Positions 52,931 through 62,935 are shown, counted from the first letter of the stretch. The stretch is DNA of 64,000 bases from Saccharicrinis sp963663905 (GCA_963663905.2 OY760657.1:5828001-5892000); one strand, 5' to 3'. The notes: generated by a model from the sequence alone, not told the origin. Numbers and translations: made by a program.

Positions 52931-55262
52931 CATGGCAGAGATTTTTTTTGAAATAAATCTAAGCATCCCTGCATCCTCGTCTTGAGGAGAGGACCGAGGA
53001 GAGGTGGTTCTGTCATCGAATCTTTCCGAATTGAAATGAATTGTACAACAGCTACGTTGTTTAGTTGTGTGCTCTGTGTAAACGAAATGTCTCTGTGATC
53101 TCTGTGGTTAAATTACCAAGCTGTAAATCAGTGGGAGTAAGAGGGGTTTGCATCTGCTTTTTCTTAGAGTACTTTGAGAAGACTTCTTGTGATTTTAATG
53201 GTAAAAAAAGTCCACTAATTGCACTAATTAACACAAATTTTATTGCATGGCAGAGATTTTTTTAAAAAATGAATCTAAGCATCCCTGCATCCTCGCCTTG
53301 AGGAGAGGACCGAGGAGAGGTGCATCAATATTCGAATACTTTGTGATCTCCGATGTTAAATTACCAAGCTGTAAATCAGTTGGAGTAAGAGGGGTTTGCA
53401 TCTGCTTTTTCTTTGAGTGCTTTGAGAAAACTTCTTTGTGACCTTGGAGGTTAAAAAAGTCCACTAATTGCACTAATTAACACAAATTTTATTGCATAGC
53501 AGAGATTTTTTTAAAAATTAAATCTAAGCATCCCTGCATCCTCGCCTTGAGGAGAGGACCGAGGAGAGGTGGTTCTGTCATCGAATCTTTCCGAATTGAA
53601 ATGAATTGTACAACAGCTACGTTGTTTAGTTGTGTGCTCTGTGTAAACGAAATGTCTCTGTGATCTCTGTGGTTAAATTACCAAGCTGTAAATCAGTGGG
53701 AGTAAGAGGGGTTTGCATCTGCTTTTTCTTTAAGTGCTTTGAGAAGACTTCTTGTGATTTTAATGGTAAAAAAAGTCCACTAATTGCACTAATTAACACA
53801 AATTTTATTGCATGGCAGAGATTTTTTTAAAAAATGAATCTAAGCATTCCGGCATCCTCGCCTTGAGGAGAGGACCGAGGAGAGGTGGTTCTGTCATCGA
53901 ATTGACACGAATTAATACGAATTGTAAATCAGCTACGTTGTTTCGTTGTGTGCTCTGTGTAAACGAAGTGTCTCTGTGATCTCTGTGGTTAAATTACCAA
54001 GCTGTAAATCAGTGGGAGTAAGAGGGGTTTGCATCTACTTTTTCTTAGAGTGCTTTGAGAAAACTTCTTTGTGACCTTGGTGGTTAAAAAAGTCCACTAA
54101 TTGCACTAATTAACACAAATTTTATTTCATGGCTCCGATTTTTCAATAAATAAATCTAAGCATCCCTGCATCCTCGCCTTGAGGAGAGGACCGAGGAGAG
54201 GTGTTTCTGTCATCGAATCTTTCCGAATTAAAACGAATTGTAAATCAGCTACGCTGTTTTCTGGTGTGCTCTGTGTAAACGAAATGTCTCTGTGATCTCT
54301 GTGGTTAAATTACCAAGCTGTAAATCAGTGGGAGTAAGAGGGGTTTGCATCTGCTTTTTCTTTAAGTGCTTTGAGAAGACTTCTTGTGATTTTAATGGTT
54401 AAAAAAGTCCACTAATTGCACTAATTAACACAAGTTTTATTGCATGGCTCCGATTTTTCAATAAATGAATCTAAGCATCCCGGCGTCCTCGCCTTGAGGA
54501 GAGGACCGAGGAGAGGTGGTTCTGTTATCTAATTGACACAAATTAAAACGAATTGTAAATCAGCTACGCTGTTTTCTGGTGTGCTCTGTGTAAACGAAGT
54601 GTCTCTGTGATCTCTGTGTTTAAATTACCAAGCTGTAAATCAGTGGGAGTAAGAGGGGGTGCATCTGCTTTTTCTTAGAGTACTTTGAGAAGACTTCTTG
54701 TGATTTTAATGGTAAAAAAAGTCCACTAATTGCACTAATTAACACAAATTTTATTGCATGGCAGAGATTTTTTTAAAAAATGAATCTAAGCATCCCTGCA
54801 TCCTCGCCTTGAGGAGAGGACCGAGGAGAGGTGGTTCTGTTATCGAATTGACACAAATTAAAACGAATTGTAAATCAGCTACGCTGTTTTCTGGTGTGCT
54901 CTGTGTAAACGAAGTGTCTCTGTGATCTCTGTGTTTAAATTACCAAGCTGTAAATCAGTTGGAGTAAGAGGGGGTGCATCTACTTTTTCTTAGAGTACTT
55001 TGAGAAAACTACTTTGTGACCTTGGTGGTTAAAAAAGTCCACTAATTGCACTAATTAACACAAATTATTTTATTGCATGGCTCCGATTTTTCAATAAATA
55101 AATCTAAGCATCCCTGCATCCTCGCCTTGAGGAGAGGACCGAGGAGAGGTGCATCAGTATTCGAATACTTTGTGATCTTCGATTTTAAATTACCAAGCTG
55201 TAAATCAGTTCTCCCCTATTGAGGGAGTTAGATGGGGCTTTCCCATACCAACCTCCATACAA
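52931..55262. repeat. Tandem array A: 8 copies of a composite unit of about 315 bp
   Basis: Copies, anchored on CATGGCAGAG or CATGGCTCCG, begin at 52931, 53246, 53495, 53811, 54128, 54443, 54757 and 55076. Spacings are 314-319 bp except one of 249. The unit order is AAATCTAAGCATCCCTGCAT; CCTTGAGGAGAGGACCGAGG; CGAATTGTAAATCAGCTACG; TGTGCTCTGTGTAAACGAA; CTCTGTGATCTCTGTGG; CCAAGCTGTAAATCAGT; TTGCATCTGCTTTTTCTT; AGTCCACTAATTGCACTAAT. Copies 2 and 8 share a shortened middle. Two variants of the anchor alternate. No frame is kept open across copies. Confidence 0.9.
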
Positions 55263-55339
55263 GTCCACTAATTTATTTATTCCGCTTCGCTATTTGTTCG
55301 CAAAACCTATAGTGTATAGTATCTGAACAGATGTAAAAT

Positions 55340-55462
55340 AAGTAGTGGAGACTAGTGGAGCATTCCTGAAGAAATATAGGAGTAGTATAGGAGCTTATGT
55401 GGAGAACTAGTGGAGAACCAGTGGAGCGGAGTGGAGGATTAGTGGAGAACTAGTGGAGAACG
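55340..55462. repeat. AGTGGAG minisatellite-like tract
   Basis: Irregular reiteration of AGTGGAGAACTAGTGGAGAA-type words, with about eight GTGGAG cores. It lies between array A and the DUF6266 pair. No gene is visible in 55263-55873 as a whole. Confidence 0.6.
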
Positions 55463-55873
55463 GAACCAAAAAGTGTTAAAATGACCATTTGTTGGAATCA
55501 TTTTGCTCCAAAACAACGAAACTCGAAATATTTTGGTCTGTTTTAGCCGTTTTATGGAATATTGGGAATTACATAACGCATTAAGTGTATGATTTAAATC
55601 AATTTAAAATTTTAATACTCACTAAGTCAGTGTGTTATGGCGCTAAAAAGTTACAGTAATATTATTGTAATTTTTTCATACTTCTCTTTGCTATAATTTA
55701 GTTTACGAAAGGTAGGAGATTTATGATTGGCGATTGAAGATATAAGATGTGTTTTAATTGTATTCTAAAATCAAAATTCATAAATCAAAAATCTAATTGT
55801 CGGCCGATACCATGTTTAACCCGATCCTCTTTATTATCTGATCAATAATATAGGGGATTACAAAAAACAAAAA

Positions 55874-56140
55874 ATGGATGGACTTAAAAATTTCGCCATC
55901 GGTTCACTGGGTACTTTAGGTGCATTAGAAATGGCAGATGCACAACTGTTTTCTGCCCAGGATACTGATCCACAAACACTGTTGATCAGGTCAGCGATCA
56001 CCCTGCTAGCAGGAACTCTCACAACTGTTATTTCAAATTGGATTAAAAGGTACAGAGCCCGTAAGGCGTTTGAAAGAACAGAGGCAAAGAAAAGCCATAA
56101 GAGAAACATCATTAAAATTAAAAATCGTAAAAATAGATAG
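55874..56140 (+). CDS. Small single-helix membrane protein next to DUF6266
   Basis: The 88-residue protein has a hydrophobic region at about 37-56 (LLIRSAITLLAGTLTTVISNW) and a strongly basic C-terminus (KRYRARKAFERTEAKKSHK, RNIIKIKNRKNR). It shows no known domain. The gene stops 2 nt before the DUF6266 gene, so the two are probably translated together. The basic tail could bind nucleic acid or the membrane surface. Confidence 0.6.
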   Translation: MDGLKNFAIGSLGTLGALEMADAQLFSAQDTDPQTLLIRSAITLLAGTLTTVISNWIKRYRARKAFERTEAKKSHKRNIIKIKNRKNR

Positions 56141-56142
56141 TC

Positions 56143-56808
56143 ATGGGAAAATATGAAAACGGAATTCTTGGTGAATTCAACGGAAAAGTAGGAAATGTAG
56201 TAGGTTCAAACTGGAAAGGTATCTCATATATGAGAGCGAAATCCAAAACCACAAATAAAAAGTCATCTGAAAAACAAATCATTCAGCGAGCTAAGTTTCA
56301 ATATGTGAGCAATTTTGTTCAACCTTTACAGCCGGTTATTCAGGTTGGCTTTAAATCGCAGGAAATTCAGAAGTCACCACGCAATGCTGCTATGTCTGAA
56401 ATATTAAACTATACCTTAATGGGAGAGTATCCATCATTCAGTATTAATTTTGGTCAGCTTAAAATTGCCAAGGGATCTTTGGATTTGCCTTCTGAATATG
56501 CAGTTTCGTTACAAGATGGGCGCGCTTTATTTACCTGGTCAACAAAAGGTAATAGTGAAGACAATCAGGACAATAGTACCTGGACTCAATTTTTATTGCA
56601 AAACAATGTCATATTGGTTACGCTGGCTGATGGTTATACACCCAAATATACCATGTATAATTACAAGCGAAGTGATGGAACAGGAGATCTGGGGTTGCCA
56701 GTAGCTCCTTCTGGAACTGTTGTACATTGTTATCTCGCATTTTTTGCTGATGATGGCAGTAAAAGAGTAAGCAATAGTGTTTATGTAGGTAGCGTTACTG
56801 TACCATAG
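56143..56808 (+). CDS. DUF6266 family protein
   Basis: The 221-residue protein opens with MGKYENGILGEFNGKVGNVV followed by GSNWKGISYMR, the characteristic start of this Bacteroidota-restricted family, and continues with beta-rich sequence (VSLQDGRALFTWS, VHCYLAFFADDG). The family's function is unknown. Members usually occur as small accessory genes, often several per genome. It sits between arrays of composite repeats, is not preceded by a signal peptide, and is followed by a terminator. Confidence 0.8.
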   Translation: MGKYENGILGEFNGKVGNVVGSNWKGISYMRAKSKTTNKKSSEKQIIQRAKFQYVSNFVQPLQPVIQVGFKSQEIQKSPRNAAMSEILNYTLMGEYPSFSINFGQLKIAKGSLDLPSEYAVSLQDGRALFTWSTKGNSEDNQDNSTWTQFLLQNNVILVTLADGYTPKYTMYNYKRSDGTGDLGLPVAPSGTVVHCYLAFFADDGSKRVSNSVYVGSVTVP

Positions 56809-56847
56809 TGGTAATTGTAATATTTAGAAGTTAATAATTGAAAGGAA

Positions 56848-56880
56848 AGCTCAGCTGTTGAAAAATGGTTGGGCTTTTTT
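56848..56880 (+). terminator. Intrinsic terminator after the DUF6266 gene
   Basis: AGCTCAGCT (56848 on) pairs with GGTTGGGCT through a 9-bp stem containing G-U pairs, and is followed by a T6 run, 40 nt after the stop codon. Confidence 0.6.
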
Positions 56881-57059
56881 GATTTGAGATGTGCGATATA
56901 AGATTTAAGATATAAGATTTAAGATATATGATGTACGATGTTGGATGTGTGATATATTATTAAAATGATTGCAGATTTTGGATTGCTTCACAATTGTTTT
57001 TTATCCACGAACAACGTTCGATGAAGTCAATTAAGCGAATTTAATATTACTTCGCAATG
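56881..57059. other. GATATAAGATTTAAGATATA word tract
   Basis: Short-period reiteration of ATATAAGATTTAAGA words (56885-56950), then a TTGCTTCACAA mini-hairpin relic and AATTAAGCGAATTTAAT words leading into the next composite unit. No gene is present. Confidence 0.5.
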
Positions 57060-57370
57060 GATTCTCATGAAATAAATCTAAGCATCCCGGCATCCTCGCC
57101 TTGAGGAGAGGACTGAGGAGAGGTGGTTCTGTCATAGAATTGACACGAATTAATACGAATTGTAAATCAGCTACGCTGTTTTCTGGTGTGCTCTGTGTAA
57201 ACGAATTGTCTCTGTGATCTTTGTGGTTAAATTACCAAGCTGTAAATCAGTGGGGGTAAGAATGGTTTGCATCTGCTTTTTCTTAGAGTGCTTTCAGAAA
57301 ACTTCTTTGTGACCTTGGTGGTTAAAAAAGTCCACTAATTGCACTAATTAACACTAATTATTTTATTGCT
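57060..57370. repeat. Single composite unit (array B) next to a toxin gene
   Basis: This is one copy of the 315-bp unit. It ends in AGTCCACTAATTGCACTAAT and TATTTTATTGC, after which the toxin coding sequence begins. The last toxin codons and its stop lie inside the repeat sequence (TTATTGC read in reverse). Confidence 0.8.
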
Positions 57371-57671
57371 TTCTATGTAATTTTTCTGGATTTTGTCTGT
57401 TGTCAAAAAGTGTAATTATTCGAATTTCATCTTCAGTGATCCGATAATATATCGTTGTTTGTTTTGAAAGAACTGATTTTCTTAGGGCTTTGGAATTGTC
57501 ACTTTTAGCAAATAGATGAGGGTTATTTAATATTACATTAAGTTGTTTGTCTAGTAATTTAGTAAATTTCTTAATTTCTTTTTTAGTCCATTTGTTTTCA
57601 AGGTATTCTATTATTGCCTCTAAGTTTTTCATAGCCTCTTCAGACCATATAAGCTTATAGGTATTTCTCAT
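57363..57671 (-). CDS. RelE/ParE family toxin (second module)
   Basis: The product has 102 residues from the ATG at 57671 (a longer frame to 57716 mostly overlaps the antitoxin). The N-terminal YKLIWSEEAMKNLEAIIEYL, the central LRKSVLSKQTTIYYRI and C-terminal ITLFDNRQNPEKL mark it as a paralogue of the toxin at 31584. Its stop codon is provided by the flanking repeat unit. It overlaps the antitoxin gene by 17 nt. Confidence 0.85.
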   Translation of the reverse strand: MRNTYKLIWSEEAMKNLEAIIEYLENKWTKKEIKKFTKLLDKQLNVILNNPHLFAKSDNSKALRKSVLSKQTTIYYRITEDEIRIITLFDNRQNPEKLHRKQ

Positions 57672-57888
57672 AAATCTTACGAACTGTATCGTGAGAATAA
57701 ACTCTTCCCTCATCAAAATCCTTTAGACCTCTGTTTATGGATTCGATCTCCTCCTTTTTTAATGAATCCCACCAGTCTTGAGATTTCGAATAATCATCTT
57801 TTATTTTAGTTAATTTTTCAATAATTGAAGTGTCATTCAATCTCGAAATCCACTCAATCAAATCTAATTTTTCTGTTTGAATATTCAT
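57655..57888 (-). CDS. Antitoxin of the second RelE/ParE module
   Basis: The 77-residue acidic protein is encoded upstream of the toxin with overlapping ends. WWDSLKKEEIESINRGLKDF and GRVYSHDTVRKIYEKY at the C-terminus match the layout of the antitoxin at 31873. The N-terminal helix region (LDLIEWISRLND) may form the dimer or DNA-binding part. Confidence 0.8.
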   Translation of the reverse strand: MNIQTEKLDLIEWISRLNDTSIIEKLTKIKDDYSKSQDWWDSLKKEEIESINRGLKDFDEGRVYSHDTVRKIYEKYL

Positions 57889-57950
57889 GCTTCAATCTTT
57901 TTGCTTTTTACAAATGTAACCAATCCATAGTAAATAAACTAGCATCTTTT

Positions 57951-60333
57951 TTTGTCCACTAATTGCACTAATCGACACTAATTATTTTATTGCATGGCAG
58001 AGATTTTTTTAAAATAAATCTAGGCATCCCGGCATCCTCGCCTTGAGGAGAGGACTGAGGAGAGGTGGTTCTGTCATCGAATCTTTCCGAATTGAAACGT
58101 ATTGTAAATCAGCTACGCTGTTTCTTGGTGTGCTCTGTGTAAACGAAGTGTCTCTGTGATCTCTGTGGTTAAATTACCAAGCTGTAAATCAGTGGGGGTA
58201 AGAGGGGTTTGCATCTGCTTTTTCTTTGAGTGCTTTGAGAAGACTTCTTGTGATTTTAATGGTTAAAAAAGTCCACTAATTGCACTAATTAACACAAATT
58301 TTATTGCATGGCAGAGATTTTTTTAAAAAATGAATCTAAGCATCCTGGCATCCTCGCCTTGAGGAGAGGACTTAGGAGAGGTGGTTCTGTCATGGAATGT
58401 TCGCGAATTAAAACGAATTGTAAATCAGCTACGCTGTTTTCTGGTGTGCTCTGTGTAAACGAAGTGTCTCTATGATCTCTGTGTTTAAATTACCAAGCTG
58501 TAAATCAGTGGGAGTAAGAGGGGGTGCATCTACTTTTTCTTAGAGTACTTTGAGAAAACTACTTTGTGACCTTGGTGGTTGAAAAAGTCCACTAATTGCA
58601 CTAATTAACACAAATTATTTTATTGCATGGCTCCGATTTTTCAATAAATAAATCTAAGCATCCCGGCATCCTCGCCTTGAGGAGAGGACCGAGGAGAGGT
58701 GGTTCTGTCATAGAATCTTTCCGAATTAAAACGAATTGTAAATCAGCTACACTTTTTTCTGGTGTGCTCTGTGTAAAAGAAGTGTCTCTGTGATCTCTGT
58801 GGTTAAATTACCAAGCTGTAAATCAGTGGGGGTAAGAGGGGTTTGCATCTGCTTTTTCTTTGAGTGCTTTAAGAAGACTTCTCGTGATTTTAATGGTTAA
58901 AAAAGTCCACTAATTGCACTAATCGACACTAATTATTTTATTGCATGGCAGAGATTTTTTAAAAAAATAAATCTAAGCATCCCGGCATCCTCGCCTTGAG
59001 GAGATTACTGAGGAGAGGTGGTTCTGTCATCGAATCTTTCCGAATTGAAACGAATTGTAAATCAGCTACGCTGTTTCTCGGTGTGCTCTGTGTAAAAGAA
59101 GTGTCTCTGTGATCTCTGTGGTTAAATTACCAAGCTGTAAATCAGTGGGAGTAAAAGGGGTTTGCATCTGCTTTTTCTTAGAGTACTTTGAGAAAACTTC
59201 TTTGTGACCTTGGTGGTTAAAAAAGTCCACTAATTGCACTAATCGACACTAATTATTTTATTGCATGGCAGAGATTTTTTAAAAAAATAAATCTAAGCAT
59301 CCCGGCATCCTCGCCTTGAGGAGAGGACCGAGGAGAGGTGGTTCTGTCATCGAATCTTTCCGAATTGAAACGAATTGTAAATCAGCTACGCTGTTTCTCG
59401 GTGTGCTCTGTGTAAAAGAAGTGTCTCTGTGATCTCTGTGGTTAAATTACCAAGCTGTAAATCAGTGGGAGTAAAAGGGGTTTGCATCTGCTTTTTCTTT
59501 GAGTGCATTGAGAAAACTTCTCGTGATTTTAATGGTTAAAAAAGTCCACTAATTGCACTAATCGACACTAATTATTTTATTGCATGGCAGAGATTTTTTA
59601 AAAAAATAAATCTAAGCATCCCGGCATCCTCGCCTTGAGGAGATTACTGAGGAGAGGTGGTTCTGTTATCTAATTGACACAAATTAAAACGAATTGTAAA
59701 TCAGCTACGCTGTTTTCTGGTGTGCTCTGTGTAAACGAAGTGTCTCTGTGATCTCTGTGTTTAAATTACCAAGCTGTAAATCAGTGGGAGTAAGAGGGGG
59801 TGCATCTGCTTTTTCTTAGAGTACTTTGAGAAAACTACTTTGTGACCTTGGTGGTTAAAAAAGTCCACTAATTGCACTAATTGACACAAATTTTATTTCA
59901 TGGCTCCGATTTTTCAATAATGAATCTAAGCATCCCGGCATCCTCGCCTTGAGGAGAGGACCGAGGAGAGGTGGTTCTGTTATCTAATTGACACAAATTA
60001 AAACGAATTGTAAATCAGCTACGCTGTTTTCTGGTGTGCTCTGTGTAAACGAAGTGTCTCTGTGATCTCTGTGTTTAAATTACCAAGCTGTAAATCAGTG
60101 GGAGTAAGAGGGGGTGCATCTACTTTTTCTTAGAGTACTTTGAGAAAACTACTTTGTGACCTTGGTGGTTAAAAAAGTCCACTAATTGCACTAATTGACA
60201 CAAATTTTATTTCATGGCTCCGATTTTTCAATAATGAATCTAAGCATCCCGGCATCCTCGCCTTGAGGAGAGGACCGAGGAGAGGTGAATTATTAATCGA
60301 ATACCTTGTGAAAAATTCGTGGTTAAATTACCA
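57951..60333. repeat. Tandem array C: 8 copies of the 315-bp composite unit
   Basis: Copy anchors lie at 57993, 58307, 58626, 58944, 59264, 59583, 59899 and 60213, with spacing 314-320 bp. Two sequence variants of the segment after the anchor (GCAGAGATTTTTT or GCTCCGATTTTTC) and of the 'CTCTGTGG / CTCTGTGT' segment are mixed along the array, as expected from recombination among copies. The last copy is shortened and runs into the hairpin element at the rfbB stop. No gene is supported. Confidence 0.9.
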
Positions 60334-60382
60334 AGCTGTAAATCAATCCTCCCCCAATGGGGGGAGTTAGAGGGGGCTTTTA
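60334..60382 (-). terminator. Hairpin repeat at the rfbB stop codon, likely terminator
   Basis: On the - strand the rfbB stop runs straight into TAAAAGCCCCCTCTAACTCC, then a CCCCCC/GGGGGG-type hairpin (CTCCCCC-ATT-GGGGGGAG) and GATTTACAGCTTGG. It is the same element in the same orientation as at the wzc stop (28284). Confidence 0.55.
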
Positions 60383-61438
60383 TCTTGTATACTGATCTTC
60401 ATAATACTTCTGGTAATCGCCTGAAGTAACATTTTTAAGCCATTCTTCATTTTCAAGATACCACTTCACTGTTTTTTCAATGCCTTCCTCAAATTGTAAT
60501 GAAGGTTCCCAACCCAATTCATTTTTAAGCTTGGTAGAATCAATGGCATATCTTAAATCATGGCCTGCACGATCGGTAACGTAAGTGATTAATTTTTCCG
60601 AGGAACCTTCTTCTCTTCCTAAAAGTTTATCCACAGTTTTAATCATTACCTTAATTAAATCAATGTTTTTCCACTCGTTAAAACCACCAATATTATATGT
60701 GTCGCCTAATTTGCCAGTATGGAAGATAACATCAATAGCTCTGGCATGATCTTCAACAAATAGCCAGTCGCGAATATTTTCTCCTTTACCATAAACAGGA
60801 AGTGGTTTGTTGTTTACGATGTTGTTAATGAAAAGAGGAATTAGTTTTTCAGGAAACTGATAAGAACCATAGTTGTTTGAACAGTTAGAAATAACAGTAG
60901 GTAATCCAAATGTATCATGAAAAGCTCTTACAAAATGGTCAGAGGAAGCTTTTGATGCCGAATATGGTGAGTGTGGATCATATTTAGTGTCTTCGGTAAA
61001 GAAGCCTTCTTCGCCTAATGAACCATAAACTTCATCTGTAGACACATGATAAAATAGTTTACCTTCAAAATTGTCAGCCCAATAATGTTTCGCAGCCTGC
61101 AATAAAGATAAAGTTCCCATTACATTGGTTTGAGCAAAGGAAAAAGGATCTTTAATAGAACGGTCAACATGCGATTCAGCAGCCAGGTGAATGACGCCAT
61201 CAATTTTATAATCTGCAAATATTTGCTGGATCTTTTCAAAATCGCAGATGTCAGCTTTTACAAAAGTGTAATTCTCCTTGTCTTCAATATCCTTAAGATT
61301 TTCCAGGTTTCCGGCGTAAGTCAATACATCAAGGTTGATGATATTATATTCAGAATATTTATTTACAAATAAACGTACTAAATGTGAGCCTATAAATCCA
61401 GCTCCGCCTGTTATTAATATATTTTTCTTGAAGTTCAT
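60380..61438 (-). CDS. rfbB: dTDP-glucose 4,6-dehydratase
   Basis: The 352-residue extended SDR has the NAD site GGAGFIGSHLV (11-21), catalytic Thr134-Asp135-Glu136 in VSTDEVYG and the Tyr159/Lys163 pair in YSASK. It converts dTDP-glucose to the 4-keto-6-deoxy sugar, second step of dTDP-L-rhamnose synthesis. It is the last gene of the rfbACDB operon, 25 nt after rfbD. Confidence 0.96.
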   Translation of the reverse strand: MNFKKNILITGGAGFIGSHLVRLFVNKYSEYNIINLDVLTYAGNLENLKDIEDKENYTFVKADICDFEKIQQIFADYKIDGVIHLAAESHVDRSIKDPFSFAQTNVMGTLSLLQAAKHYWADNFEGKLFYHVSTDEVYGSLGEEGFFTEDTKYDPHSPYSASKASSDHFVRAFHDTFGLPTVISNCSNNYGSYQFPEKLIPLFINNIVNNKPLPVYGKGENIRDWLFVEDHARAIDVIFHTGKLGDTYNIGGFNEWKNIDLIKVMIKTVDKLLGREEGSSEKLITYVTDRAGHDLRYAIDSTKLKNELGWEPSLQFEEGIEKTVKWYLENEEWLKNVTSGDYQKYYEDQYTR

Positions 61439-61463
61439 TTTTTATAGATGTGAATGAGTTTTT

Positions 61464-62339
61464 TTAATTGTTAGATTTAACTATTTCAGAAAGGCATTTT
61501 TTTAAAGATTCACGCCAATGAGGTATTGAAATATTAAAATCATTTTTTATTTTCCCCTTATTAAGTACAGAATAATAAGGTCTTTTAGCTGGAGTAGGGT
61601 ATTCTGTTGATTCAATAGGATTTACAGAGCAGTTAATTTCTGACAATTCAAAAATTGCTAAAGCAAAATCGTACCATGAAGCTACACCTTCATTGCTGAA
61701 ATGATATATTTTTCCTTTACTATCCAGTTTTTTTTCTTTGCTAATAATACTCATAATAGTAAAAGCCAAATCTGCAGCATAAGTAGGAGTGCCAATCTGA
61801 TCAAATATAACATCCAATGAATCTCTTTCTGCACCTAATCTCATCATTGTCTTTACAAAATTATTGCCAAAAGAAGAGTAAAGCCATGATGTGCGTATTA
61901 CTATGCCTTCAATATTTGAATCTATGATATATTGTTCACCCTCAAGTTTTGTATTTCCATATACACCTAAGGGACTAACAGAATCTGATTCTTTTAAAGG
62001 ACAATAAGCCTCACCATTAAACACATAATCAGTAGAAACATGAATGAATCTGATGTTATTATCTTCGCACGCTGTTACCAGATTTTTAACAGAAACAGCA
62101 TTGATTAATCTTGCTTTTTCTTCGTCTTCCTCAGCTTTATCAACAGCCGTATACGCAGCACAATTTATGATAATGTCTACGGCGTTTTTTTTCGTGTAAT
62201 CTAATACGCTCTGTGAATCTGTAATATCAAGTTCTTCAACATCAGTGAATAAAAAATGGCAATCAGGATAATTGCCGGAGATTTTACTGAGCTCAGATCC
62301 TAACTGTCCTTTTGCCCCAGTAATCAATATGTTAGTCAT
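61464..62339 (-). CDS. rfbD: dTDP-4-dehydrorhamnose reductase
   Basis: The 291-residue SDR has GAKGQLGSEL (8-17), CAAYTAVDKAE, STDYVFNG and the Tyr127/Lys131 pair in YGNTKLEGE. The C-terminal domain has RPYYSVLNKGK. It performs the last reduction to dTDP-L-rhamnose. Its start overlaps the rfbC end by 8 nt. Confidence 0.95.
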   Translation of the reverse strand: MTNILITGAKGQLGSELSKISGNYPDCHFLFTDVEELDITDSQSVLDYTKKNAVDIIINCAAYTAVDKAEEDEEKARLINAVSVKNLVTACEDNNIRFIHVSTDYVFNGEAYCPLKESDSVSPLGVYGNTKLEGEQYIIDSNIEGIVIRTSWLYSSFGNNFVKTMMRLGAERDSLDVIFDQIGTPTYAADLAFTIMSIISKEKKLDSKGKIYHFSNEGVASWYDFALAIFELSEINCSVNPIESTEYPTPAKRPYYSVLNKGKIKNDFNISIPHWRESLKKCLSEIVKSNN

Positions 62340-62919
62340 TCGAACTATTTTTTAGGTTTTCTAATGTGAACTCATTAGGAATTTCAGTTTCTTTCATTGG
62401 TTTTAACTCCTTGTCTTTTGCTGATAAAAGAATGGACTCCAATGGAATTTTCCAATCAATATTTAATTCAGGATCGTTCCATGCAATTCCTGAATCATGT
62501 TCAGGAGCATACCAGTTATCAACTTTATACGAAAATATTGCAGATTTGCTTAATACCACAAATCCATGAGCAAATCCCCTTGGGACAAAAAACTGCCTCT
62601 TATTCTCATCAGAAAGAACAACAGAAACATGCTTGCCATAAGTCGGCGAGTCTTTGCGTAGATCTACAGCAACATCCAGCACTTCTCCTTCGATGCAACG
62701 AACTAACTTAGCTTGATTAAATGGCGGTTTTTGAAAATGAAGACCTCTTAGAACACCGTAACTACTTCTGGATTCATTATCCTGTACGAAGTTAATGGGG
62801 CCAATATTTTCTTCAAATTGCTTTTGATTAAATGATTCAAAAAAATATCCTCGGCTATCACCAAATACTCTTGGTTCTATAATTGTCAGGCCTTCTATCT
62901 CTGTTTTGATAAAATTCAT
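62332..62919 (-). CDS. rfbC: dTDP-4-dehydrorhamnose 3,5-epimerase
   Basis: The product has 195 residues from the ATG at 62919, which yields the usual N-terminus (MNFIKTEIEGLTIIEPRVFG) and a 16-nt gap after rfbA. The longer frame from 62976 would overlap rfbA. Cupin motifs are GVLRGLHFQ with the catalytic His, VDLRKDSPTYG, FVPRGFAHGF and the Tyr-bearing FSYKVDNWY. Confidence 0.95.
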   Translation of the reverse strand: MNFIKTEIEGLTIIEPRVFGDSRGYFFESFNQKQFEENIGPINFVQDNESRSSYGVLRGLHFQKPPFNQAKLVRCIEGEVLDVAVDLRKDSPTYGKHVSVVLSDENKRQFFVPRGFAHGFVVLSKSAIFSYKVDNWYAPEHDSGIAWNDPELNIDWKIPLESILLSAKDKELKPMKETEIPNEFTLENLKNSSND

Positions 62920-62935
62920 TAATGATTTGTTTTGT

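Noticed and set aside
53065..53830. Open frames of 60-77 codons inside the 315-bp units (MCALCKRNVSVISVVKLPSC-type)
   Set aside because: The frame is open in only some copies and is broken by single-base changes and indels in the others. Opposite-strand frames overlap them. They are repeat artefacts, not a gene family.
52931..60333. CRISPR array
   Set aside because: Units are about 315 bp with no short constant repeat/unique spacer pattern, and no cas gene is nearby.
52931..60333. Integron-type cassette array
   Set aside because: Small modules between repeats recall a superintegron, but there is no integrase gene in the window, no recognisable attC core pair, and most units carry no gene.
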